Source: Enterococcus sp. DIV0212c
GTDB lineage: Bacteria > Bacillota > Bacilli > Lactobacillales > Enterococcaceae
NCBI RefSeq assembly: GCF_017377505.1
Contig: NZ_JAFREN010000008.1
Coordinates: 62,001-126,000, forward strand
Direction: 5' to 3'
Length of the DNA stretch: 64,000 bases
Part shown: one piece after another, positions 57,660 to 64,000 of the stretch
How positions within the stretch are numbered: position 1 is the first letter of the stretch
How the letters are laid out: every line of letters starts with the position of its first letter
Notes under the pieces: model-generated
Databases searched by the model: none
The model's input: the letters and a program-made list of their open reading frames with translations, nothing else
Told to the model about the DNA's origin: nothing
Position numbers and translations under genes: made by a program

Positions 57660-58199
57660 ATGTTTGTCAATGTCTCGGATAAGAAAGAATTTTTGGTTTG
57701 GTTAGTCAACAATATTTCTTTTAGTCAAAGAGAGGTTTTATGGATTTTAAACTATTTGATCAATCATGAAGCTATCTTAAATAATGTACATTTTATAGAG
57801 CAAGCCGATAAAGCAGCTCGTGGATTAAAAGTTACATCAAGAGAAATGGAAGAAGAACCTATCCGATTGTTCCTATCAGGAAAAGTATTTACGGATACAG
57901 ATCAGATTTTTCATGAAATTCGTATGAACTGGAAAGAAGCGTTATATATCGAATGCGTTTTTGACGGATCTTGGCAAAACAGCCAATACTTATCGATTTT
58001 AGAAGACAATCCATACGCTCGTTGGAATGAACAAGTGAGTGAAGAAGTAGTTGAAAGTATCAATAATTTCTTTGCGCATGAAGAAAAACAAGCAAAAATC
58101 GATTTGCTGTATAGTCAGATTGATTTAGCATTAGAAGACAATAACTATGATGCTTTTTTAGAGTTGACGGATGAACTGAATCATTTAAAGAGCGTTTAG
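57660..58199 (+). CDS. ypiB: UPF0302 family protein YpiB
   Basis: A 179-residue protein with the UPF0302 pattern (KEFLVWLVNNISFSQREVLWILNYLINHEAILNNVHFIEQADK and the C-terminal segment LYSQIDLALEDNNYDAFLELTDELN). Function unknown; found after ypiA in Firmicutes. AGGTGA overlaps the ypiA stop and serves the ATG. Followed by a terminator at 58211-58264. Confidence 0.9.
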   Translation: MFVNVSDKKEFLVWLVNNISFSQREVLWILNYLINHEAILNNVHFIEQADKAARGLKVTSREMEEEPIRLFLSGKVFTDTDQIFHEIRMNWKEALYIECVFDGSWQNSQYLSILEDNPYARWNEQVSEEVVESINNFFAHEEKQAKIDLLYSQIDLALEDNNYDAFLELTDELNHLKSV

Positions 58200-58210
58200 T
58201 AAACACAAAA

Positions 58211-58264
58211 AACAAGGTTGAAACAAAACAGTGGACCAACTGTCTGTTTCAACCTTGTTGTATT
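58211..58264. terminator. Terminator between ypiB and yitT
   Basis: AACAAGGTTGAAACA pairs perfectly with TGTTTCAACCTTGTT; it sits between convergent genes. Confidence 0.88.
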
Positions 58265-58283
58265 ACTCAATAGCTTTCTTCTT

Positions 58284-59174
58284 TTAGTTAAATTGCCTTT
58301 TACGCTTAAATAATGTTTTGGTTGGTCTAGAATACGTAAATCCTTCTCCAATGGCTTCATGAACGTTGATTACTGAGATAAATGCCTTTGCATCTAGCTC
58401 ATGAACAATACGTTTGATTTCCATGATTTCACTTGGGCTGACAACAACGTATAGAACTTTTTTATCAACTTGAGAATAACCGCCTTGGCCGTTTAAATAT
58501 GTTACACCGCGTTCTAACATCGCCATGATCACTTCGCCAATATCTTCTGTGTGATCAGAGATGATCAGCATTCCTTTAGCTGCATACGCACCGTCTAAAA
58601 CAGAATCAACAACTCGACTGAAAACAAAGGAAACAATCAGTGTATACATCATTCGTTTGACATCGATATAACTTAAAGAAAGAATCAAAACTAAGATATC
58701 GAAGATTAGCAATGAGCGTCCCATGCTGATGCCGTAATTCTTTTCTAAGATTCTAGCAACTACATCAGTTCCGCCAGTTGTTCCGCCAACTCGATAGACT
58801 AAACCACTGCCAATCCCAGCTGCTAACCCGGCAAGTAATGAGGCAATCAGTAGATCGTGATCCAAATTGACTTCGATTGGCCAACGTTGCCACAACCATA
58901 AAAAGACTGATAAAGAAACGGTTCCTAAAATCGTATAGTAAAAAGAATGTTTGCCTAAAATTTTTCCCCCAATCAAAATAAGCGGAATATTAATGATTAA
59001 AGTAGAATAAGCTGGATCAATATAAAAAAGTGCACGTAAAATCAAAGTAATCCCTGTAACTCCGCCTTCAGCTAAATCATTGGCAATATTAAATGTCACT
59101 AACCCGAATGCATAAAGGCATGTTCCCGCTAAAATCAAAAGAACATCTTTTATATAAAATTTTTTTTCTTCCAT
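58284..59174 (-). CDS. YitT family membrane protein (DUF161-DUF2179)
   Basis: A 296-residue protein with five or six membrane segments (about 10-200) and a soluble C-terminal DUF2179 domain (about 215-285: GVTYLNGQGGYSQVDKKVLYVVVSPSEIMEIKRIV). The glycine-rich GGTTGGTDVVARIL motif is typical. Transport function is suspected for the family; the substrate is unknown. AGGAGG upstream of the ATG. Confidence 0.9.
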   Translation of the reverse strand: MEEKKFYIKDVLLILAGTCLYAFGLVTFNIANDLAEGGVTGITLILRALFYIDPAYSTLIINIPLILIGGKILGKHSFYYTILGTVSLSVFLWLWQRWPIEVNLDHDLLIASLLAGLAAGIGSGLVYRVGGTTGGTDVVARILEKNYGISMGRSLLIFDILVLILSLSYIDVKRMMYTLIVSFVFSRVVDSVLDGAYAAKGMLIISDHTEDIGEVIMAMLERGVTYLNGQGGYSQVDKKVLYVVVSPSEIMEIKRIVHELDAKAFISVINVHEAIGEGFTYSRPTKTLFKRKRQFN

Positions 59175-59289
59175 TTTTTACCTCCTTATCCAGTACTCAC
59201 TTTATCATTCTCATTATAAAACAACAAGTAGAACCTTTCCAGATCGCGCAGTTTTTGATAAGATGATTAGTAAGAAAGGTTGGGGTAAA

Positions 59290-59637
59290 ATGAAAGATGA
59301 AAATCAATCGCTTCATTCTATGCAAGAGGAAGTGGATGTGTATATTCAGCAATTTAAAACAGGCTATTTTTCTCCATTAAGCCAAATGGCACGATTAACA
59401 GAAGAAGTAGGAGAATTAGCTAGAGAAATTAATCACTATTATGGTGAGAAACCTAAGAAAGCTGAAGAAAAACCAAAAACAGTTTCTGAAGAATTAGGGG
59501 ATGTATTATTTGTTACGATGATCATGGCAAATTCATTGGATATAGATTTAACCGAGGCATTTCAACGAAATATGGATAAATTCAACAAACGGGATAAATA
59601 TCGTTTTGAACGAAAGGACGGGCAAACAAATGATTAA
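59290..59637 (+). CDS. ypjD: MazG-like nucleotide pyrophosphohydrolase (YpjD)
   Basis: A 115-residue MazG-fold protein: [17 protein letters not shown] and [25 protein letters not shown] carry the acidic metal ligands. It probably removes non-canonical nucleoside triphosphates. Start ATG 59290 follows TTGGGGTA; the earlier in-frame ATG lacks a site. Its stop overlaps dapB, as in Bacillus ypjD-dapB. Confidence 0.9.
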   Translation: MKDENQSLHSMQEEVDVYIQQFKTGYFSPLSQMARLTEEVGELAREINHYYGEKPKKAEEKPKTVSEELGDVLFVTMIMANSLDIDLTEAFQRNMDKFNKRDKYRFERKDGQTND

Positions 59638-60418
59638 AATTTTAGTTGCAGGTTTTAAAGGGAAAATGGGGGCAACTGCCACAAAGATGGTTTTAAATCA
59701 TGAGGGATTTGAATTAGTGGGTGTACTGGATCCATTTGAAGAAAAAACAAGTCTTAAAGAACTAGCTGAGTACCAAATGATCGATGTACCAATCTTTAAG
59801 ACAAAAGAAGAGGTTCTTACCGTTCAGCCTGATGTTTGGATCGATTTTACAATTCCGGCCGTAGCGTATGAAAATACGCATTTTGCTATAGAACACAAAA
59901 TTTCACCCGTTGTAGGAACAACAGGTTTAACAGAAGAACAGTTAACAGAATTGACGGAGCTTTCAGAAACTTTGAAAGTAGGCGGTTTGATTGCACCAAA
60001 TTTTGCGGTTGGAGCAGTTTTAATGATGCAATTTGCTCAAAAAGCAGCTGAATATTTTCCAGATGTGGAAATTATTGAGCTTCATCATGACAATAAATTA
60101 GATGCACCAAGTGGAACAGCCATCAAAACAGCTGAAATGATGAGTGAGGTTCGTTCAAAAAAAATACAAGGACATCCTGAAGAAAAAGAGCTGATCGAAG
60201 GCGCACGCGGCGCTGATTTTGAAGGTATGAAAATCCATAGTGTTCGCTTGCCAGGCATGATTGCACATCAACAGGTACAATTTGGTGGTGTTGGAGAAGG
60301 CTTGACGATTAGACACGATTCTTATGATCGCAGTTCATTTATGACTGGTGTTGCTTTAGGTTGTGAAAAGGTCGTTCACTTAGATAAATTAGTATACGGA
60401 TTGGAAAATTTATTATGA
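59630..60418 (+). CDS. dapB: 4-hydroxy-tetrahydrodipicolinate reductase
   Basis: DapB uses NAD(P)H to make tetrahydrodipicolinate for lysine and peptidoglycan precursors. Nucleotide loop [15 protein letters not shown], catalytic [20 protein letters not shown]. 262 residues. ATG 59630 has AAAGGACGGG upstream; the frame opens earlier inside ypjD but without a site. Overlaps both ypjD and cca. Confidence 0.95.
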   Translation: MIKILVAGFKGKMGATATKMVLNHEGFELVGVLDPFEEKTSLKELAEYQMIDVPIFKTKEEVLTVQPDVWIDFTIPAVAYENTHFAIEHKISPVVGTTGLTEEQLTELTELSETLKVGGLIAPNFAVGAVLMMQFAQKAAEYFPDVEIIELHHDNKLDAPSGTAIKTAEMMSEVRSKKIQGHPEEKELIEGARGADFEGMKIHSVRLPGMIAHQQVQFGGVGEGLTIRHDSYDRSSFMTGVALGCEKVVHLDKLVYGLENLL

Positions 60419-61626
60419 AATTAGCAATTATACCTGATGAATTTATTCAAGCAGCGGGTGTGCTCAAAGAAATTCAAGCGCATGGTTTTGAAGCTTATTT
60501 TGTTGGCGGAAGTGTTCGCGATGCGTTGTTGAATCAGTCGATTCATGACGTTGATATTGCCACAAGTGCTTACCCAGAAGAAATCAAACAAATTTTTCCG
60601 CGTACGATCGATGTTGGAATCGATCATGGAACAGTTCTTGCCTTGGTCGGTGAGGAACAGTATGAAATTACAACTTTTAGAACAGAATCTACTTATCAGG
60701 ATTTTAGACGCCCAGATACAGTGACGTTCGTTCGCTCATTAAAAGAAGACCTGAAGCGACGCGATTTTACTATTAATGCTTTGGCGATGGATGTGAATGG
60801 AGAAATCATAGATTTATTTGATGGAATGTCTGATTTGAATCAGAAAATTATCCGAGCAGTCGGAGATCCTAAAGAGCGATTCCATGAAGATGCATTGCGA
60901 ATGATGAGAGGTTTGCGTTTTGCCAGTCAATTAGATTTTACAATTGAAGCAGATACATTGGCCGCTATCCAAGAATTCCATTCATTACTTGCTAAAATTT
61001 CTGTAGAACGGATTGCAGTTGAGTTTATCAAATTATTATTGGGCAAAAATAGAAAAGCAGCCTTGGTGCCGTTTATTGAGACTGAATGTTATCAATATTG
61101 TCCAGAGCTAAGAACATTTGGTGAGGCATTGCTTAATTTTTCAGAATTGCCGAATCAGCAAATTGAAACAGAAAGTCAAGCGTGGGCTTTGTTGCTTAAA
61201 ATAATGCAGTTAAAAGATAATCAAATCCGAAGTTTCATGAAAGCATGGAAACAGTCTAATCAAACAATCCATGATGTACAGCAACTTATTTATGGATTGG
61301 ATAAACGACTTTTAGCAGATTGGCAGCCATTGGATCTGTTTAATTTAGGCTTGGAGTCAGCTTTATCGGTAGAAAAACTATTGTTTTATTATGGACAAAA
61401 TAGTAAACTTGAAGAAGTAAAAGAACGTTATTCACGTTTGCCTATTCGCGACAGAAAACAATTAGCTGTAACTGGAAATGATTTATTGGCGTACTTTAAT
61501 AAAAAACCAGGTAAATGGTTAGGTGATATGATAGAAACGATTGAATCGGCTGTGGTGAATGAGCAAATACCAAATAACAAAGAAAAGTTACTTAGCTTCG
61601 CAAATAAAATGATCGATAAGGAGTGA
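60415..61626 (+). CDS. cca: CCA-adding tRNA nucleotidyltransferase
   Basis: A 403-residue class II enzyme that builds the CCA end of tRNAs. N-terminal catalytic motif [25 protein letters not shown] with the metal aspartates, EE and [11 protein letters not shown] motifs, then the nucleotide-selecting region [20 protein letters not shown] overlap with dapB. Confidence 0.96.
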   Translation: MKLAIIPDEFIQAAGVLKEIQAHGFEAYFVGGSVRDALLNQSIHDVDIATSAYPEEIKQIFPRTIDVGIDHGTVLALVGEEQYEITTFRTESTYQDFRRPDTVTFVRSLKEDLKRRDFTINALAMDVNGEIIDLFDGMSDLNQKIIRAVGDPKERFHEDALRMMRGLRFASQLDFTIEADTLAAIQEFHSLLAKISVERIAVEFIKLLLGKNRKAALVPFIETECYQYCPELRTFGEALLNFSELPNQQIETESQAWALLLKIMQLKDNQIRSFMKAWKQSNQTIHDVQQLIYGLDKRLLADWQPLDLFNLGLESALSVEKLLFYYGQNSKLEEVKERYSRLPIRDRKQLAVTGNDLLAYFNKKPGKWLGDMIETIESAVVNEQIPNNKEKLLSFANKMIDKE

Positions 61627-61631
61627 TAATC

Positions 61632-62003
61632 ATGGAAGAGTTTTCTAAAAAGTTCGTTGTTGGTGCAAAAGATACTGCAAAGGAAATCGGATCAGGTGAT
61701 TTAGAAGTATTGGCAACACCGGCTATGATTGCAATGGTTGAAAATACGTCAAAAGAATATTTGCATAAAGAATTGGCACCAGAAGAGACCAGTGTAGGTA
61801 CATTGATCGATGCAAAACACTTACGTCCTTCTAAAGTTGGGGCTGAAATCATTGTTAAAGTAAAAGTTGAGTCTCAAGAAACATCGAAGATAAATTTTTC
61901 TTTTACTGTGTTTGATGGTGAACAAATCGTAGCATCAGGCATTCATCAAAGAGCTGTTATCTTAACGGATGTTTTTTTGAACAAACTAGCACTTTCTAAG
62001 TGA
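61632..62003 (+). CDS. Hot-dog fold thioesterase (FlK-like)
   Basis: A 123-residue single hot-dog domain (VGAKDTAKEIGSGDLEVLATPAMIAMVENTSKEYL...ETSVGTLIDAKHLRPSKVG), in the pattern of FlK/acyl-CoA thioesterases, with Thr/Glu/His in the expected region. The substrate is unknown. The ATG at 61632 follows AAGGAG that overlaps the end of cca, so it is the last gene of the ypjD-dapB-cca operon. Confidence 0.85.
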   Translation: MEEFSKKFVVGAKDTAKEIGSGDLEVLATPAMIAMVENTSKEYLHKELAPEETSVGTLIDAKHLRPSKVGAEIIVKVKVESQETSKINFSFTVFDGEQIVASGIHQRAVILTDVFLNKLALSK

Positions 62004-62084
62004 AGATGCGAATAGTGTGACCTAGCATGAAAGTTATGCTAAACTTAACTTTGTAGAAATTATTTTAGTAAGGAGACTTATGTT

Positions 62085-62537
62085 ATGAGTAGAGAAATGA
62101 CAGGATTGAAGTTTTATTTTAGAAATGGTGAAACTTGGACGATCGGTCGCCGTTTTATCGGAGATCTATGGATCAAACAAATCACAACTAGCTTTGGTCG
62201 TATCCACGGAAGCGAATTTATGGAAATCCATCCATGTGAAGGGTTTAAAATCGAGATCTTCCAAGAAGGAGACCATGTTCAAACACATGATATCAACCTT
62301 GGTGGGCTTGAATTAGGTATGTTCGCCCGCGCTTTAAAATATGAAGATATCGAGCGTATGGAAATTTTATACAAAACTGGTACACCAGATTTAGTTTATT
62401 TCCCATACAAAGATAAAACTGACGAAGGTTTAGACAATGTTTATCAATCTACTAAAGTCAGCGAAAAAACAAAAAGCTTATACATCGTGATCGACCCGAA
62501 ACAAACTGTTGATGATGTGTATGGTGAAGAACTTTAA
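62085..62537 (+). CDS. Conserved-looking hypothetical protein (150 residues)
   Basis: I do not recognise a family. Strong AAGGAG site, own terminator and normal codon use support a real, well-expressed gene. The protein is soluble, with a beta-rich start (LKFYFRNGETWTIGRRFIGDLWIKQI) and an acidic C-terminal half containing ELGMFARALKYEDIERMEILYK. The pattern suggests a small regulatory or binding domain. Confidence 0.75.
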   Translation: MSREMTGLKFYFRNGETWTIGRRFIGDLWIKQITTSFGRIHGSEFMEIHPCEGFKIEIFQEGDHVQTHDINLGGLELGMFARALKYEDIERMEILYKTGTPDLVYFPYKDKTDEGLDNVYQSTKVSEKTKSLYIVIDPKQTVDDVYGEEL

Positions 62538-62551
62538 AAAATAACTGATGA

Positions 62552-62588
62552 CCGTAGATTTCTTTTTAAAAGATTCTGCGGTTTTTTT
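62552..62588 (+). terminator. Terminator after the 150-residue protein gene
   Basis: CCGTAGATTTCTTTT pairs with AAAAGATTCTGCGG with small mismatches, followed by a run of T. Confidence 0.85.
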
Positions 62589-62612
62589 AACTTTTATGAT
62601 GGGGTGTAAAAA

Positions 62613-63593
62613 TTGAAAGCAATTGAATTATCTTTTACAGAAAAACAAGCGAAGTTAGAACTGAATCATGAGGTCGACTTACCTAAAAGAACAGAAAATC
62701 AACTACTGATCAAAGTCGAAGCAGCTGCAATTAATAGAACAGATTTAATGGCAAAAGAATCTGGAAAGTTGCCTAAAGGCAGTTCTATTTTAGGAGTAGA
62801 AGTTTCAGGAATCGTCCTTGAAAGTGATTCGGAGCTTTTTCCTCAAGGAAGCCGTGTCATGGGGCTTGTCAATGGTGGCGGTTATGCAGAATATGCTGTG
62901 ATGAACATCGGTAATGCAATGCCTTTATCAGAACAGTTGACTTTTGAAGAAGGCGCAGCAATTCCAGAGGTGTTTCTTACAGCATATCAAACACTTTTTT
63001 GGTTAGGAGAATTGAAGTCTACGGAGTCTGTATTGATTCATGCAGGGGCGAGCGGTGTAGGCACGGCTGCCATACAGTTAGTTAAACAATTAACCTCAGC
63101 TAAAATCTTTGTAACAGCAGGAACTCCTGAAAAACTTGAATTGTGCCGCTCGTTAGGCGCAGATATTCTTATTAATTATAAAGAAGAAGCCTTTCCTCAA
63201 ATCGTACAAAAAGAGACAGAAGGCAAGGGCGTCGATCTTATTTTAGATTTTGTAGGTGCTTCCTATTGGGAGTCTAATTTAGCTAGTATTGCATATGATG
63301 GACGCTTGATTCTGATTGGAATTCTCGGAGGCTCACTTGTGAAAGAAGTCAACTTGATGACTTTACTGGAAAAAAGAATAACTGTAAAAGGGACCGTGCT
63401 GACTCCACGTAGTGATGCGTACAAAGCTGAATTAACGAAAGAATTCTTAAGTAAAACCACTATGCTATTTGAATCTGGTCAATTAAAACCGGTAGTCGAT
63501 TCTGTATTCTTGCTTGAAAATGTAGAAGCGGCCCATCAATATATGTTGGAAAATAAAAATAAAGGAAAAATCATATTGAAAATCAACGAGTAA
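62613..63593 (+). CDS. NAD(P)-dependent quinone-type oxidoreductase (zinc-free MDR family)
   Basis: A 326-residue medium-chain dehydrogenase/reductase of the quinone oxidoreductase/PIG3 kind. N-terminal GroES-like domain (EAAAINRTDLMAKESGKLP), nucleotide motif HAGASGVGTAAIQLVK, and no zinc cysteines. It reduces quinones or enones with NADPH; the substrate is unknown. TTG start with GGGGTG upstream. A single gene, followed by a hairpin at 63631-63680. Confidence 0.87.
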   Translation: MKAIELSFTEKQAKLELNHEVDLPKRTENQLLIKVEAAAINRTDLMAKESGKLPKGSSILGVEVSGIVLESDSELFPQGSRVMGLVNGGGYAEYAVMNIGNAMPLSEQLTFEEGAAIPEVFLTAYQTLFWLGELKSTESVLIHAGASGVGTAAIQLVKQLTSAKIFVTAGTPEKLELCRSLGADILINYKEEAFPQIVQKETEGKGVDLILDFVGASYWESNLASIAYDGRLILIGILGGSLVKEVNLMTLLEKRITVKGTVLTPRSDAYKAELTKEFLSKTTMLFESGQLKPVVDSVFLLENVEAAHQYMLENKNKGKIILKINE

Positions 63594-63630
63594 TTCAAAC
63601 TCAGTCATATAAAGATAAAATGCTGATAAT

Positions 63631-63680
63631 CAGTTGGTTTTAAACCTTTTCGATTCAATCAGCAAGATGATTTTTTTATT
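63631..63680 (+). terminator. Terminator after the oxidoreductase gene
   Basis: TGCTGAT pairs with ATCAGCA around a longer loop; a T run follows after a few bases. Confidence 0.6.
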
Positions 63681-63695
63681 AATAAGAAAAATATG

Positions 63696-63724
63696 TTGAC
63701 ACTTAGGTGAGGTAGGTATATACT
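63696..63724 (+). promoter_or_regulatory. Consensus promoter of the leader-peptide transcript
   Basis: Perfect -35 TTGACA at 63696-63701, a 17-base spacer, and TATACT at 63719-63724. It is the strongest sigma-A promoter in the window, about 40 bases before a short leader ORF. Confidence 0.88.
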
Positions 63725-63764
63725 GAGAACAATTCTTAAATAAATCAGTTACGGAGTGATTCAT

Positions 63765-63827
63765 ATGACAACCATGAAGCATAACCAATTACAACTGAAT
63801 AATTATTACTTTAGCTATTTTAGATGA
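63765..63827 (+). CDS. Leader peptide (20 residues) of a putative attenuator
   Basis: A short ORF reads MTTMKHNQLQ LNNYYFSYFR. ACGGAG at 63751-63756 is well placed for the ATG. Its last half is rich in Asn, Tyr and Phe and it ends in Arg then stop. It lies between a consensus promoter and a set of mutually exclusive stems, so it probably controls the gene beyond the window by ribosome stalling. Either aromatic-amino-acid shortage or a ribosome-targeting antibiotic could be the signal. Confidence 0.75.
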   Translation: MTTMKHNQLQLNNYYFSYFR

Positions 63828-63937
63828 GTTTGTATTCATAACATTATGGATGCAGACTAGCAAGTTTGTATCTATGATGGCTAGGGGATTTTGAGATGAC
63901 TTTCAGCCGCGTAGATGAGAAAATCTATAGTGGCTTT
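63828..63937 (+). promoter_or_regulatory. Attenuator stems after the leader peptide
   Basis: Segment 1 (63828-63841, GTTTGTATTCATAA) can pair with segment 2 (63844-63857). Segment 3 (63863-63875, AGTTTGTATCTAT) is nearly a copy of segment 1 and can pair with segment 2 instead. Beyond, GCCGCGTAGAT (63906-63916) and ATCTATAGTGGC (about 63922-63933) form a terminator-like hairpin followed by TTTTAT. Confidence 0.75.
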
Positions 63938-63959
63938 TATATTACCTATTTTTTGTGAG

Positions 63960-64000
63960 GTGTTCACTGTAGATTTTTCTAAAAATTTACGTGAATACCT
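63960..64000 (+). CDS. Possible start of a downstream gene, cut by the window edge
   Basis: A frame opens with GTG at 63960 (MFTVDFSKNLREYL) and runs off the end. There is no good ribosome binding site, so the real start may lie outside. It is too short to assign. Confidence 0.25.
   Translation, partial: MFTVDFSKNLREY

Overview
The window reads as chromosomal DNA of a low-GC lactic acid bacterium, most likely a species of Enterococcus. Signs of this are the low GC content, strong AGGAGG-type ribosome binding sites, the gene order (pyrR-uraA-pyrBC-carAB-pyrKDFE; ylxM-ffh; xerD-ribT-scpA-scpB-rluB; fer/ypbB/recS; cmk-rpsA-der-hup; ypiA-ypiB; ypjD-dapB-cca), an LPxTG-type surface protein, and many short enterococcus-style intergenic palindromic repeats. 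The species cannot be fixed by reading alone. I see no phage, insertion sequence, CRISPR array, rRNA or tRNA gene.

Layout. 1-12182: a complete de novo pyrimidine operon (PyrR, uracil permease, all six UMP enzymes) ending in a strong terminator; three tandem 120-bp imperfect palindromes lie between uraA and pyrB. 12330-16636: an alpha-type carbonic anhydrase with a LysR regulator, a convergent stand-alone hisC and a class I aminotransferase. 16869-20405: a phosphate module, with a Pho box of five repeats, an orphan pstS and a convergent phoP-phoR pair. 20551-23524: DUF523, a Nudix hydrolase, and ylxM-ffh for the signal recognition particle. 23541-26039: a GntR-controlled ABC transporter with a clear operator. 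26133-28911: a broken tag gene, an FMN reductase and a surface adhesin with an unusual sorting signal. 29226-34789: rpsP-khpA, a DUF436 protein, a DUF1576 membrane protein with an overlapping unknown gene, a TetR regulator, small genes and a lipoprotein cyclophilin. 34967-38054: MupG-type muramidase, Nudix hydrolase, alpha/beta hydrolase. 38337-43177: xerD, ribT, scpAB, rluB, then an FMN riboswitch ahead of ribU. 43318-49645: hydrolase, ferredoxin, ypbB-recS, a LysM protein, cmk, rpsA. 49861-52250: an AraC-type response regulator with a degenerate receiver, divergent from an acylating aldehyde dehydrogenase. 52458-63593: der, hup, a degenerate AroB-like protein, ypiA, ypiB, YitT, ypjD-dapB-cca, a thioesterase, an unknown protein and a zinc-free quinone-type oxidoreductase. 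63696-64000: a consensus promoter, a 20-residue leader peptide and mutually exclusive RNA stems, cut off at the window edge.

How the genes work together. Most of the window is housekeeping. The pyr operon makes UMP from bicarbonate, glutamine and aspartate, and the adjacent carbonic anhydrase could supply its bicarbonate. PhoPR probably drives pstS through the 11-bp-phased Pho box. The riboflavin transporter is controlled by FMN.

The most unusual material is non-coding: the triple palindrome with paired compensatory changes before pyrB, the attenuator-like leader at the right end, and a dispersed repeat family that supplies many of the terminators while keeping a common loop and changing its stem. 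Among proteins, the AroB-like pseudoenzyme and the receiver that has lost its phosphorylation site deserve attention.
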